From Teichococcus coralli (GTDB lineage: Bacteria > Pseudomonadota > Alphaproteobacteria > Acetobacterales > Acetobacteraceae): 64,000 nt of DNA. This document shows positions 31,321 to 39,152 of the stretch, in pieces; the first letter of the stretch is position 1; every line of letters begins with the position of its first letter. The notes under the pieces were generated by a model. The model worked only from the letters and a program-made list of their open reading frames with translations. It did not search any database and was not told where the DNA came from. The DNA lies in assembly GCF_009829925.1 (NCBI RefSeq), contig NZ_SNVJ01000001.1, positions 1-64,000 of the forward strand, in the 5' to 3' direction. A program made the translations under genes and the position numbers.

Positions 31321-32082
31321 ATGCGACGACGAGAACTTCTCCGACATGCCTCGGCGGGCTTGCTGGCCGCGCCGGCGCTGTTGGCAGGCCGCCCGGCACG
31401 CGCGGGCGAGAACGAACCGGTGGACGTGGAACTCGTGCTGGCCGTGGATGTCAGCCGCTCCGTGGATGCGGAGGAGCAGGAGCTGCAGTTCCGCGGCTAT
31501 GCGGCGGCCTTCCGCGACCAGCGCCTCGCCGAGGGCATCCAGGGTGGTCCGCTGGGCGCCATCGCGGTCACCCTCTTCACCTGGTCCGACTGGAACATCC
31601 AGGATCTCGTGGTGCCCTGGACGCGCATCGACGGCCCGGCGAGCGCCGCCCGCTTCGCCGACCGGCTCGACGCCGCGCCGAGGCAGACGTATCTCTACAC
31701 CTCCATCTCCGGTGCCATCGACTACGCGGCGCGGCTGTTCGGCCAGGGCTACGAAGGCACGCGGCGGGTGGTGGACATCTCCGGCGACGGCGTGAACAAC
31801 TCCGGCCGGCCGCTGGCGCAGGCACGAACCGAGGCGCTGGCGCAGGGCATCGTGCTCAACGGCCTCGCCGTGGTGGACCACACCCCGGCCCCGAGCCAGG
31901 TCGCCCTGTTGCAGCCGCCACTCGACGACTACTACCGCCACGAGGTGATCGGCGGCCCCGGCGCCTTTCTGATGGTGGCCGAGGGCTTCCGTTCCTTCGA
32001 GGGCGCGGTGCGGCGCAAGATCATCCGCGAGATCGCCAGCAACCCGCCGCCCGGACCACTGGTGGAGCGCGCCTACGCCTGA
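31321..32082 (+). CDS. DUF1194 (VWA-like) exported protein
   Basis: Protein of 253 residues. The N-terminus MRRRELLRHASAGLLAAPAL looks like a twin-arginine signal. A von Willebrand A-like domain follows, with the metal-site motif LAVDVSRSVD (DxSxS) at about 43-52, further residues in YTSISGAIDYA, and ISGDGVNNSG. The family is DUF1194; the role is probably protein-protein interaction in the periplasm. ATG at 31321 is chosen for the signal peptide; one at 31297 is possible. Confidence 0.85.
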   Translation: MRRRELLRHASAGLLAAPALLAGRPARAGENEPVDVELVLAVDVSRSVDAEEQELQFRGYAAAFRDQRLAEGIQGGPLGAIAVTLFTWSDWNIQDLVVPWTRIDGPASAARFADRLDAAPRQTYLYTSISGAIDYAARLFGQGYEGTRRVVDISGDGVNNSGRPLAQARTEALAQGIVLNGLAVVDHTPAPSQVALLQPPLDDYYRHEVIGGPGAFLMVAEGFRSFEGAVRRKIIREIASNPPPGPLVERAYA

Positions 32083-32201
32083 GCCGCCCCCTTCCGGCCC
32101 CGCGTTTTCCGCACCCCCTTCCTGCAGGCACTCCCCCTGGCGCCCTGGTCGCACCGGGCGCAAGGTCGGAGCCCTGGCAAAATCGGAGGACGCGCCGCCG
32201 G

Positions 32202-33563
32202 ATGCAGCAAGAGGATAGGGATGGCCTGCCCCAGCCACAGCGGCGGGGTGCGGTGCTGGCCATCGCCGTCGCCATCGCCCTGGCGGTAATCGACAGTTCC
32301 ATTGCCAATGTCGCGCTTCCGGCCATCGCCGCCGATCTGCGCGTCTCGTCCGCGGACGTGATCCTGGTGGTCAACGCCTACCAGATCGCCGTCGTCGTTT
32401 CGCTGCTGCCGTTGGCCTCGCTCGGCGAGAAGCTCGGCTACGAGCGGATCTACCGCGCCGGGCTGACGCTTTTCATCCTGGCCTCCTTTTTCTGCGCCAT
32501 GGCCGACTCGCTCACCGGCCTCACCATCGCCCGCATCGCGCAGGGGCTCGGCGCCGCCGGGCTGATGAGCGTCAACACCGCCCTGGTGCGCTTCATCTAT
32601 CCGAACCGGCTGCTCGGCCGCGGCATGGGCATCAACGCGCTGGTGGTGGCCAGTTCATCGGTGCTCGGCCCGGGCGTCGCCTCCGCGGTGCTGAGCGTGG
32701 CGCACTGGCCCTGGATCTTCGCCATCAACATCCCGATCGGGCTGGCCGCCCTGGTGCTGGCGCTGCGCTACCTGCCTGCCACCCCGCGGGCGCGCCGCCG
32801 CTTCGACGTGGCGAGCGCCCTGTTCAGCGCCGCGACCTTTGGCCTGCTGATGACCGGGGTGGAGCAGTTCGCGCGGGGTGGGTCGCCGCTGGTGGCGGGG
32901 CCGCTGGTGCTGGCCGGCCTGCTCGCCGGCTTTCTGCTGGTACGGCGCCAGGCCGGCCGCACCGCGCCGCTGCTGCCGGTGGACCTGTTGCGCATCCCGA
33001 TCTTCGCGCTCTCCATCGCCACCTCGATCTGCTCCTTCGCGGCGCAGATGCTCACCTTTGTCGCCCTGCCCTTCTTCCTGCAGCACGATCTCGGCCGCAC
33101 CCAGGTCGAGACCGGGTTGCTGATGATGCCCTGGCCGCTGGTACTGATCGTGGTCTCGCCGCTGGCCGGGCGGGCTTCGGACAAGCTGCCGGCCGGCCTG
33201 CTCGGCGGCGTTGGGCTCGGCCTGATGGCCACCGGCCTGTGCCTGCTCTCGCTGCTGCCGGACGCGCCCGGCGCCTTCGACATCGGCTGGCGGATGGCGC
33301 TTTGCGGCCTCGGCTTCGGCCTCTTCCAGACGCCCAACAACCGCACCATTCTCTCTTCCGCCCCACGCGAGCGCAGCGGCGGCGCCAGCGGCATGCTTTC
33401 CACCGCCCGCCTGCTCGGGCAGACCACGGGCGCGGCGCTGGCGGCGCTGTGCCTCCGCCTGATCGGTGCGGGCGGCGCGGACACGGCCCTGCTCGTGGCG
33501 GCCGCCATTGCCGCCTGCGCCGCGGTCATCAGCTTCACCCGTCTGCGCGCCACCCCGCGCTGA
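32202..33563 (+). CDS. DHA2-type MFS drug/proton antiporter
   Basis: Inner-membrane protein of 453 residues with 12 to 14 predicted membrane segments. Motif IDSSIANVALPAIAADL at the first segment, GLGAAGLMSVNTALVRF, and GPGVASAVLSVAHWPWIFAINIPIG are hallmarks of the DHA2 (EmrB/QacA-like) family, which exports hydrophobic drugs, dyes or metabolites. The substrate is unknown. CGGAGGA lies 11 bases before the ATG. It is followed 26 bases later by the DUF3253 gene. Confidence 0.9.
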   Translation: MQQEDRDGLPQPQRRGAVLAIAVAIALAVIDSSIANVALPAIAADLRVSSADVILVVNAYQIAVVVSLLPLASLGEKLGYERIYRAGLTLFILASFFCAMADSLTGLTIARIAQGLGAAGLMSVNTALVRFIYPNRLLGRGMGINALVVASSSVLGPGVASAVLSVAHWPWIFAINIPIGLAALVLALRYLPATPRARRRFDVASALFSAATFGLLMTGVEQFARGGSPLVAGPLVLAGLLAGFLLVRRQAGRTAPLLPVDLLRIPIFALSIATSICSFAAQMLTFVALPFFLQHDLGRTQVETGLLMMPWPLVLIVVSPLAGRASDKLPAGLLGGVGLGLMATGLCLLSLLPDAPGAFDIGWRMALCGLGFGLFQTPNNRTILSSAPRERSGGASGMLSTARLLGQTTGAALAALCLRLIGAGGADTALLVAAAIAACAAVISFTRLRATPR

Positions 33564-33589
33564 CGGACCTCACGAGTTCAGGACCGCGC

Positions 33590-33862
33590 ATGAGCCATCC
33601 CTTCGAACGCCCCTCCCTGGAGGTGCTGAGCGCCGAGATCCTTCGCCAGACCGCGGCCTGCGCGCCCGGGCGGTCCATCGCCCCGAGCGAGGTCGCGCAG
33701 GCCCTGGCGCCGGAAGAGCATTGGCGCGGCCTGCTCGGGGCGGTGCGCGAGGCCGCCGTCGCCCTGCAGCGCGAGGGGCGGCTGGAGGTGCTGCGCAAGG
33801 GAAAGCCGGTGCCTCCCGAGGAAGTACGCGGGGTGATCCGCCTGCGGGCACCTGCGGCATGA
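33590..33862 (+). CDS. DUF3253 domain protein
   Basis: Protein of 90 residues with a winged-helix look: LEVLSAEILRQTAA, SEVAQALAPEEHWRGLLGAV, then VLRKGKPV and VRGVIRLR. These match DUF3253, a family without an assigned function; binding to nucleic acid is possible from the fold but unproven. Its TGA overlaps the ATG of the next gene (ATGA), so both are probably translated together. Confidence 0.85.
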   Translation: MSHPFERPSLEVLSAEILRQTAACAPGRSIAPSEVAQALAPEEHWRGLLGAVREAAVALQREGRLEVLRKGKPVPPEEVRGVIRLRAPAA

Positions 33863-34317
33863 GGCACAGCGTTCCCTTCCGCGCGCTGCTCGGCCGCGGC
33901 GCGCACCGCCTGCCCGCGCCGCAGCCGATCGCCTTCGACGCGACCTTCCGCCTACCGCCTTCGCCGAACGCCGCGTTGGCGGCACCGGCCGGCAGCGCCC
34001 TGCCGGCTCACCGGCGGCTGGAGCCCTATCGGCTGGCGCCCACCGCGCTGATGGCGGCCTTGCGGCGCGTCGCCACAAAGCGCGCACGCTGTTCCCTGCT
34101 GGCCGAGTGGCCCGAACGCGAGCAGGTGCAATGGGTGGAGCGCACCCGCTGGACCAACTTCCCGGACATCATCGCCGCCCAGGTGCTGCCCGATCCGGCC
34201 GGCGCCGCGCTGGTGCTCTATTCGCGCAGCCTGTTCGGCTGGTCCGACCTCGGCGTGAACGGCCGGCGCGTTGCGGCATGGCTGGCCGCGCTGGATGCCG
34301 AGCTGCGCGCCGGCTAA
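33859..34317 (+). CDS. DUF1499 family protein
   Basis: Protein of 152 residues. The C-terminal half carries the DUF1499 signature: TRWTNFPDIIAAQVLPD, then LYSRSLFGWSDLGVNGRRVAAWLAAL. The function is unknown. There is no obvious signal peptide; the N-terminus is Arg/Pro-rich. Start codon overlap with the DUF3253 gene supports a shared transcript. Confidence 0.82.
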   Translation: MRHSVPFRALLGRGAHRLPAPQPIAFDATFRLPPSPNAALAAPAGSALPAHRRLEPYRLAPTALMAALRRVATKRARCSLLAEWPEREQVQWVERTRWTNFPDIIAAQVLPDPAGAALVLYSRSLFGWSDLGVNGRRVAAWLAALDAELRAG

Positions 34318-34376
34318 GCGGTCGGCGCAACGGCTGAGCGACCCTGCTTCCCCTTCCGCGAGGACACCCTCCTTCC

Positions 34377-36167
34377 ATGCGTCGCATCCCGCTTTTCCTG
34401 CGTGACGCCTGGGCGCTCGCCCGCCCCTACTGGAACAGCGGGGAGCGCTGGCGCGCGCGGGGGCTGCTCGCCGTCGTCATCCTGCTCAACCTGGCGCTGG
34501 TCGGCATGGGCGTGCTGCTGACCTACTGGCAGCGCGCCTTCTACAATGCGCTGGAGGCCAAGGATTTCGGCGCCTTCACCGGCCTCATCCTCTGGGGGCA
34601 GACCACCGAGGGAGGCTTCTTCATGCCAGGCTTCACGCTGGTCGCGGCGGTGTACATCCTGGTCGGCGTCTACGCGCTCTACCTGCAGCAGGCGCTGCAG
34701 ATCCGCTGGCGCCGCTGGCTGACCGAGCGCTTCCTGTCCGGCTGGCTGGAGAAGCGCGCCTACTACCGCATCGCCCTCACCGACCAGGGCACCGACAACC
34801 CGGACCAGCGCATCTCGGACGACATGCGGCTCTTCGTGGACGACACGCTGAGCCTCGGCCTCGGGCTGATGAACGCGGTGGTGACGCTGGTCTCCTTCGT
34901 TGTGGTGCTGTGGGGATTGTCGGGGCCGATGGTGATCTTCGGCGTCTCGGTTCCCGGCTACATGGTCTGGGCGGCGCTGCTCTACTCGATGCTTGGCACC
35001 TGGCTGGCGCATCTGATCGGCCGCAAGCTGATCGGGCTGAACTTCCTGCAGCAGCGGGTGGAGGCGGATTTCCGCTACGCCCTGGTGCGGTTCCGCGAGA
35101 ACATGGAAGGCGTCGCGCTGCATGGCGGCGAGGCGCAGGAGCAGCGCAACCTGCTGCACCGCTTCGGCGCCGTGATCCAGAACTGGTGGGGCATCATGCG
35201 CGCCACCAAGCAGCTCACCTTCTTCACCTCGGGATACGGGCAGGTGGCGGTGATCTTTCCGATCGTCGTCGCGGCGCCGGCCTTCTTCGCCGGGCGCATC
35301 CAGCTCGGCGGACTGATCCAGACCTCCTCGGCCTTCGGCGAGGTGCAGGGCGCGCTGTCCTGGGTGGTCAGCAACTACGCGCGGCTGACCGAGTGGGGCG
35401 CCACGGTGGAGCGCCTGGCCGGCTTCCAGCGGGCGCTGAAGGCGGCCCAGCTCGCCGCCGGCGACGGGCCGGACCGGGTGCCGACCGACGGGACCGCGCT
35501 GCGGGCCGAGGCGCTCACCATCCGCCTGCCCAGTGGCCGCGCGCTGACGCATGACGCCGCGCTGACGCTGGAGCCGGGCGAGGCGGTGGTGATCACCGGC
35601 GCCTCCGGCAGTGGCAAGTCCACATTGTTCCGCGCGCTTTCCGGCATCTGGCCCTTCGGCAGCGGGCGCATCAGCATTCCGGCGGGCGAGGCGCTGTTCC
35701 TGCCGCAGCGGCCCTATCTTCCGCTCGGCACGCTGCGCGAGGTGGTGGCCTATCCGCGCGATCCCGCCAACTTCAGCGAGGGAAGCGTCGCCGCCGCGCT
35801 GGAGAAGGCGGGACTGGGCGCGCTGCTGCCGCGGCTGGACGAGGCGGAGGCCTGGGAGCGGCGCCTCTCGGGCGGCGAGCAGCAGCGGGTGGCCCTGGCC
35901 CGCGCCCTGCTGCTGAAGCCGCGCTGGCTGTTCCTGGACGAGGCCACCGCCAGCCTCGACCCGGAGGCCGAGGACCGTCTCTACACCCTGCTGCGGCAGG
36001 AACTTCCGGAAACCGCCATTCTCTCCATCGCCCACCGCCCCGCCGTGGTGAAGCACCACGACCGCACGCTGCGGATGCAGGAAGGCCGCCTGGTGGCGGT
36101 CGGCGCCCCCGAGGAGGCGGCCCCCGAGGAGGAGGCCCCCGGGGGGGCGGCTACGCGCTCCCGATGA
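34377..36167 (+). CDS. SbmA/BacA-like ABC transporter (YddA type), permease-ATPase fusion
   Basis: Half-transporter of 596 residues. The N-terminal membrane domain (about 1-340, six segments) has the SbmA/BacA-like features YWQRAFYNALEAKDF and WRRWLTERFL. The C-terminal ATPase has Walker A GASGSGKST (about 403-411), signature LSGGEQQRVALARAL and Walker B WLFLDEATASLD. Homologues export or import peptides or very-long-chain lipids; the substrate is unknown. The last 20 residues are an Ala/Pro/Glu repeat tail. The gene overlaps mbfA by 17 bp tail-to-tail. Confidence 0.88.
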   Translation: MRRIPLFLRDAWALARPYWNSGERWRARGLLAVVILLNLALVGMGVLLTYWQRAFYNALEAKDFGAFTGLILWGQTTEGGFFMPGFTLVAAVYILVGVYALYLQQALQIRWRRWLTERFLSGWLEKRAYYRIALTDQGTDNPDQRISDDMRLFVDDTLSLGLGLMNAVVTLVSFVVVLWGLSGPMVIFGVSVPGYMVWAALLYSMLGTWLAHLIGRKLIGLNFLQQRVEADFRYALVRFRENMEGVALHGGEAQEQRNLLHRFGAVIQNWWGIMRATKQLTFFTSGYGQVAVIFPIVVAAPAFFAGRIQLGGLIQTSSAFGEVQGALSWVVSNYARLTEWGATVERLAGFQRALKAAQLAAGDGPDRVPTDGTALRAEALTIRLPSGRALTHDAALTLEPGEAVVITGASGSGKSTLFRALSGIWPFGSGRISIPAGEALFLPQRPYLPLGTLREVVAYPRDPANFSEGSVAAALEKAGLGALLPRLDEAEAWERRLSGGEQQRVALARALLLKPRWLFLDEATASLDPEAEDRLYTLLRQELPETAILSIAHRPAVVKHHDRTLRMQEGRLVAVGAPEEAAPEEEAPGGAATRSR

Positions 36168-37107
36168 AGATGCCGGCGAGCAGCACGAGCACGCCGCCCA
36201 GCACCACCTGCACCGTTGCCGAGGCGAAGGGCGTCTCCATGTAGCGCCAGCGGATCCACGCGATGGCGAACAGCTCGATGAGCACGATGATCCCCGCCAC
36301 GGCGGTCGCCAGCCAGAAATCGGGGATGAGGTATGGCAGCGTATGGCCGAGGCCGCCGAGCGCCGTCATCAGTCCACAGGCGGTGCCGCGCACCCAGGGA
36401 TGGCCGCGCCCGGTGATGGCGCCGTCGTCGGAGAGCGCCTCGGTGAGGCCCATGCTGATCCCTGCGCCAACCGAGGCGGCCAGGCCCACGAGCAGGGCGT
36501 CGCCCGAATCCTGGGTGGCGAAGGCGGCGGCGAAGATCGGCGCAAGGGTCGAGATGGAGCCGTCGATCAGCCCGGCGAGCCCGGGCTGCACGATCTGCAG
36601 CAGCAGCAGGCGACGTGATTCCGTATCCTCCGCGCTGCGGGCTGACTCGGTGAGATAGGCGGTCTCCAGCTCGCCGGCGCGCTCCTCGTGGTGGCGCTCC
36701 GTGGCGGCGAGGTCGCCAAGCAGGCGGCGCACCTCGGTATCGCGGCTGCGCGCCGCGGCGGCGGTGTAGAAGTTGGCGGCCTGCCGTTCCATCAACTCGG
36801 CCTGGGCACGCACCGTCTCGATGCGCAGGTCGTCCATCAGCCAGACCGGACGGCGTCTGAGGAAGCCGCGCACATCCTCGCGCGTGATGTAGGGCAGCTC
36901 GGAGCCGAACTTGGCTTCGTAGAGCGTCAGGAGCCGGTCGCGATGCTCCTGCTCCTCGGTGGCCATCGCATCGAACACCGCGGCGGAGGCCGGGTAGCTG
37001 CCGCGCAGCCGCAGGGCGAAGTGGCCGTAGATGCGAGAATCCTCCTCCTCGCTGGCGATGGCCAGAGCCAGGATCTCGGCTTCGGTCAGGTCCTCGAGGC
37101 GCTTCAT
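36151..37107 (-). CDS. mbfA: Membrane-bound ferritin MbfA (ferritin-like plus VIT1 domain)
   Basis: Protein of 318 residues with an N-terminal ferritin-like diiron domain (ASEEEDSRIY, ATEEQEHRDRL, ATERHHEERA carry the Glu/His ligands, about 18-140) and a C-terminal VIT1/CCC1 transporter domain of about five membrane segments (AGLIDGSISTLAP, SMGLTEALSDDG). In Bradyrhizobium and Agrobacterium, MbfA exports iron and gives peroxide resistance, under Irr control. No good Irr box is seen upstream. An imperfect palindrome lies at 37201-37215. Confidence 0.9.
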   Translation of the reverse strand: MKRLEDLTEAEILALAIASEEEDSRIYGHFALRLRGSYPASAAVFDAMATEEQEHRDRLLTLYEAKFGSELPYITREDVRGFLRRRPVWLMDDLRIETVRAQAELMERQAANFYTAAAARSRDTEVRRLLGDLAATERHHEERAGELETAYLTESARSAEDTESRRLLLLQIVQPGLAGLIDGSISTLAPIFAAAFATQDSGDALLVGLAASVGAGISMGLTEALSDDGAITGRGHPWVRGTACGLMTALGGLGHTLPYLIPDFWLATAVAGIIVLIELFAIAWIRWRYMETPFASATVQVVLGGVLVLLAGIFIGSA

Positions 37108-37200
37108 GTGACGGTTCTCCTGCCTGCCTTTTCGCCTCGATGGACCATGCGGGCAAGAGGGCGTGCGGAGAAATACCGTTACTTTTCAGGGACTTGGCGA

Positions 37201-37215
37201 GAATGCGCCGCGTTC
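37201..37215. promoter_or_regulatory. Imperfect palindrome upstream of mbfA
   Basis: GAATGCGCCGCGTTC is a 7-1-7 dyad with one mismatched pair, about 94 bp before the mbfA start and between mbfA and the end of the GntR gene. It does not match the Irr iron-control element. It is a candidate operator only. Confidence 0.25.
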
Positions 37216-37239
37216 GCAACAGGAACTCCCGCAGGCAGA

Positions 37240-37941
37240 TCAGCCGGCGGCGAAGTAGCCGGGATGCGCGGCGCGGATTTCTTCCAGCCGCCCGAAGGTG
37301 TCGGAGAGATGCCGGCGCAGAGCCACCTCGGCGGCCACGGCGTCCCCGGCCAGTATGGCGTCCGCCAGCGCGCCGTGCTCCTGCAGCACCGTGCGCGCCT
37401 TCCCCGGGGCCGGCAGATGCAGCCGCCGCAACCGCGCCAGATGGCCGCTGCGCCTCTGCACCATGTCCCACAAACCGCTGATCCCGGCCGCCTCGTAGAG
37501 CATGGCGTGGAAGGCGTCGTCGACCGCCGAGAAGGCGGCGTGGTCGCCGCGCTCCAGCAGGTCGCCCTGCGCGGCAAGCTGCGCCTGGATCCGCTCCGTC
37601 AATCCGGGCGGCGGCGCTTCGGCCAGTTGCCGCACCATCTCGCGTTCCAGCGCGCGGCGCAGGAACAGCGTCTCGCGCGCCGAAGCGAGGTTGATGCGCG
37701 CCACATGGGTGGAGGCGCTCGGCACCACCTCCACAAGGCCTTCCGCCTGCAGCCGCACCAGCGCCTCCCGTACCGGGGTCTGGCTGAGGCCGAGGCTTTC
37801 CGCGAGGGTGGCACGCGAAAGGGGCGCTCCGGGCGGCAAAGCGAGGGTCAGAATGGTTTCCCGCAAGCTTCCATAGGCGAACTCCCCCGCGGAGGGGCGA
37901 CGCTCAAAGGGCTGCAGCGGCGCGGCGGAAAGCTTGGACAT
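37240..37941 (-). CDS. GntR family regulator, FCD (FadR) subfamily
   Basis: DNA-binding regulator of 233 residues. A winged-helix GntR domain lies at about 18-85 (YGSLRETILTLALPPGAPL, LAESLGLSQTPVREALVRLQAEGLV). An all-helical FCD ligand domain follows (about 95-220), with DDAFHAMLYEAAG and His/Asp positions typical of metal-assisted ligand binding. It is divergent from the sugar-acid operon, and a palindrome fitting the FadR-type rule lies between them, so it very probably controls that operon in response to a sugar acid or its product. Confidence 0.92.
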   Translation of the reverse strand: MSKLSAAPLQPFERRPSAGEFAYGSLRETILTLALPPGAPLSRATLAESLGLSQTPVREALVRLQAEGLVEVVPSASTHVARINLASARETLFLRRALEREMVRQLAEAPPPGLTERIQAQLAAQGDLLERGDHAAFSAVDDAFHAMLYEAAGISGLWDMVQRRSGHLARLRRLHLPAPGKARTVLQEHGALADAILAGDAVAAEVALRRHLSDTFGRLEEIRAAHPGYFAAG

Positions 37942-37986
37942 GATGAGGCGAGCCTAGCACCAAAGTCCAAAATCCGAAATATCGGT

Positions 37987-38003
37987 GGCTTGTCAGACAA
38001 GCC
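37987..38003. promoter_or_regulatory. GntR/FCD operator palindrome
   Basis: GGCTTGTCAGACAAGCC is a perfect 8-1-8 palindrome. Its core TTGTCAGACAA fits the FadR-subfamily rule TNGTNNNACNA exactly. It lies 46 bp upstream of the GntR start on one side and about 55 bp upstream of the leader ORF on the other, and covers the -35 region of a candidate promoter. Repression by the divergent GntR protein is the natural reading. Confidence 0.85.
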
Positions 38004-38018
38004 GATCCCCTTTATGCC
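37990..38018 (+). promoter_or_regulatory. Candidate promoter of the sugar-acid operon
   Basis: TTGTCA (37990-37995) and TATGCC (38013-38018) are separated by 17 bases. The -35 hexamer is inside the GntR palindrome, so operator occupancy would block RNA polymerase. The -10 match is modest. Confidence 0.5.
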
Positions 38019-38058
38019 GGTCGCAAAGGCCCCATGGAACACCGGCCGAGGAGGAAGC

Positions 38059-38172
38059 ATGACCCTGTCCCGTCTGGCATGTCCCCGTCTGGCAGGTCCC
38101 CGTCTGGCATGTCCCCGCCCGCCAGGTCTCCATCCGGCCCAACGCCGCTGCGGCTCTGGAGATCGCGCATGA
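38059..38172 (+). CDS. Leader ORF of 37 codons with CPRLA-type repeats
   Basis: A short ORF with an excellent ribosome binding site (GAGGAGGAAG, 38048-38057) just before its ATG. Its TGA overlaps the ATG of the 2-hydroxyacid dehydrogenase (ATGA at 38169-38172). Residues 5-20 are tandem pentapeptides (RLACP, RLAGP, RLACP, then RPPGL) encoded by a 15-bp DNA repeat. It has three Cys and many Arg/Pro. Placement and coupling suggest a regulatory leader peptide or a translational enhancer. No homologue is known to me. Confidence 0.6.
   Translation: MTLSRLACPRLAGPRLACPRPPGLHPAQRRCGSGDRA
38071..38130 (+). repeat. 15-bp tandem repeats in the operon leader
   Basis: Three near-identical units CGTCTGGCATGTCCC (38071), CGTCTGGCAGGTCCC (38086), CGTCTGGCATGTCCC (38101) and a degenerate fourth at 38116. 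The 15-bp length keeps the leader ORF in frame. Confidence 0.92.
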
Positions 38173-39134
38173 CCCCTGCCCTTCCCCGCATCGTCGTCTG
38201 CCGCCGGCTCACCCCGCTGGCGACGGAGCGCGCGCGCCGCGAGTTCGACGCCGTGCTGGCCGAGGAGGACATGACCGCGGAGGAGGCGATCGCCGCCGCC
38301 GCCGCGCATCGCGCGGAGGCGCTGCTGATCGGCGGCACGGCGAAGCTCGATGCCGCCGCCATCGCGCGCCTGCCCGGGCATGTGCGGCTGATCGCCAACT
38401 CCAGCGTCGGCTACGACCACATGGACGCCGCCGCCGCCAAGGCGCGCGGCATCCTGGTGACCAACACGCCGGACGTGCTGACCGACTGCACCGCCGACCT
38501 CGCCTTCATGCTGCTGCTGGCCGCCTGCCGCCGCGCGCATGAGTACGACGCGCTGATGCGCGAGGGCTGGCGCAAGCCGCTCGGCCTGCCGGACATGCTG
38601 GGCATCCAGCCCAGCAATAAGGTGCTGGGCATCGTCGGCATGGGGCGCATCGGCCGCGCCATGGCGCAGCGGGCCCGCGGCTTTGGCATGCGCATCCTCT
38701 ACAACAACCGCAACCGCCTGGCGCCGGAGCTGGAACAGGGGGCCGAGTTCTGCCCCAGCCTCGACGCCATGCTGCCGCGCTGCCAGATCCTCTCGCTGCA
38801 CCTGCCGGGCGGCGTGGAGACCGGCACGCTGATGACGGCGGCGCGCTTCGCACTGCTGCCCAAGGGCGCGGTGTTCGTGAACACCGCGCGCGGCTCGGTG
38901 GTGGACGAGGAGGCGCTGCTCGACGCGCTGAAGTCCGGCCATCTCTTCGCCGCCGGGCTCGACGTGTTCCGCAAGGAGCCGGACTACGACACGCGCTTCG
39001 CCGCGCTGCCGAACGTCTTCCTCACCCCGCATGTCGCCAGCGCCACGCGCGAGACGCGCGACGCCATGGGAATGCGCGCCCTCGACAACATCGCCGCGGT
39101 CGCATCCGGCCGCGGGCCGATCGACCCGGTCTGA
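38169..39134 (+). CDS. D-isomer-specific 2-hydroxyacid dehydrogenase
   Basis: NAD(P)-dependent dehydrogenase of 321 residues, close to the glyoxylate/hydroxypyruvate (GhrB) or D-glycerate dehydrogenase group. The dinucleotide loop GMGRIG is at 157-162, catalytic Arg at 241 (NTARGSVVDE), Glu at 270 and His at 288 (LTPHVASATRET). ATG at 38169 has GGAG 7 bases upstream and overlaps the leader ORF stop. First enzyme gene of a GntR-controlled operon, it probably handles a 2-keto or 2-hydroxy acid made from the sugar acid. Confidence 0.9.
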   Translation: MTPALPRIVVCRRLTPLATERARREFDAVLAEEDMTAEEAIAAAAAHRAEALLIGGTAKLDAAAIARLPGHVRLIANSSVGYDHMDAAAAKARGILVTNTPDVLTDCTADLAFMLLLAACRRAHEYDALMREGWRKPLGLPDMLGIQPSNKVLGIVGMGRIGRAMAQRARGFGMRILYNNRNRLAPELEQGAEFCPSLDAMLPRCQILSLHLPGGVETGTLMTAARFALLPKGAVFVNTARGSVVDEEALLDALKSGHLFAAGLDVFRKEPDYDTRFAALPNVFLTPHVASATRETRDAMGMRALDNIAAVASGRGPIDPV

Positions 39135-39152
39135 ACGGAGGTCCGGCTTCCC

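Noticed and set aside
36107-36150. Repeat GCCCCCGAGGAGG at the end of the ABC transporter gene
   Set aside because: It only encodes a short Ala/Pro/Glu tail with two or three imperfect copies; too small to treat as a separate element.
37108-37239. Irr-type iron control element upstream of mbfA
   Set aside because: I searched the short upstream region by eye and found no TTTAGAA-like dyad; only a GC-rich imperfect palindrome is present.
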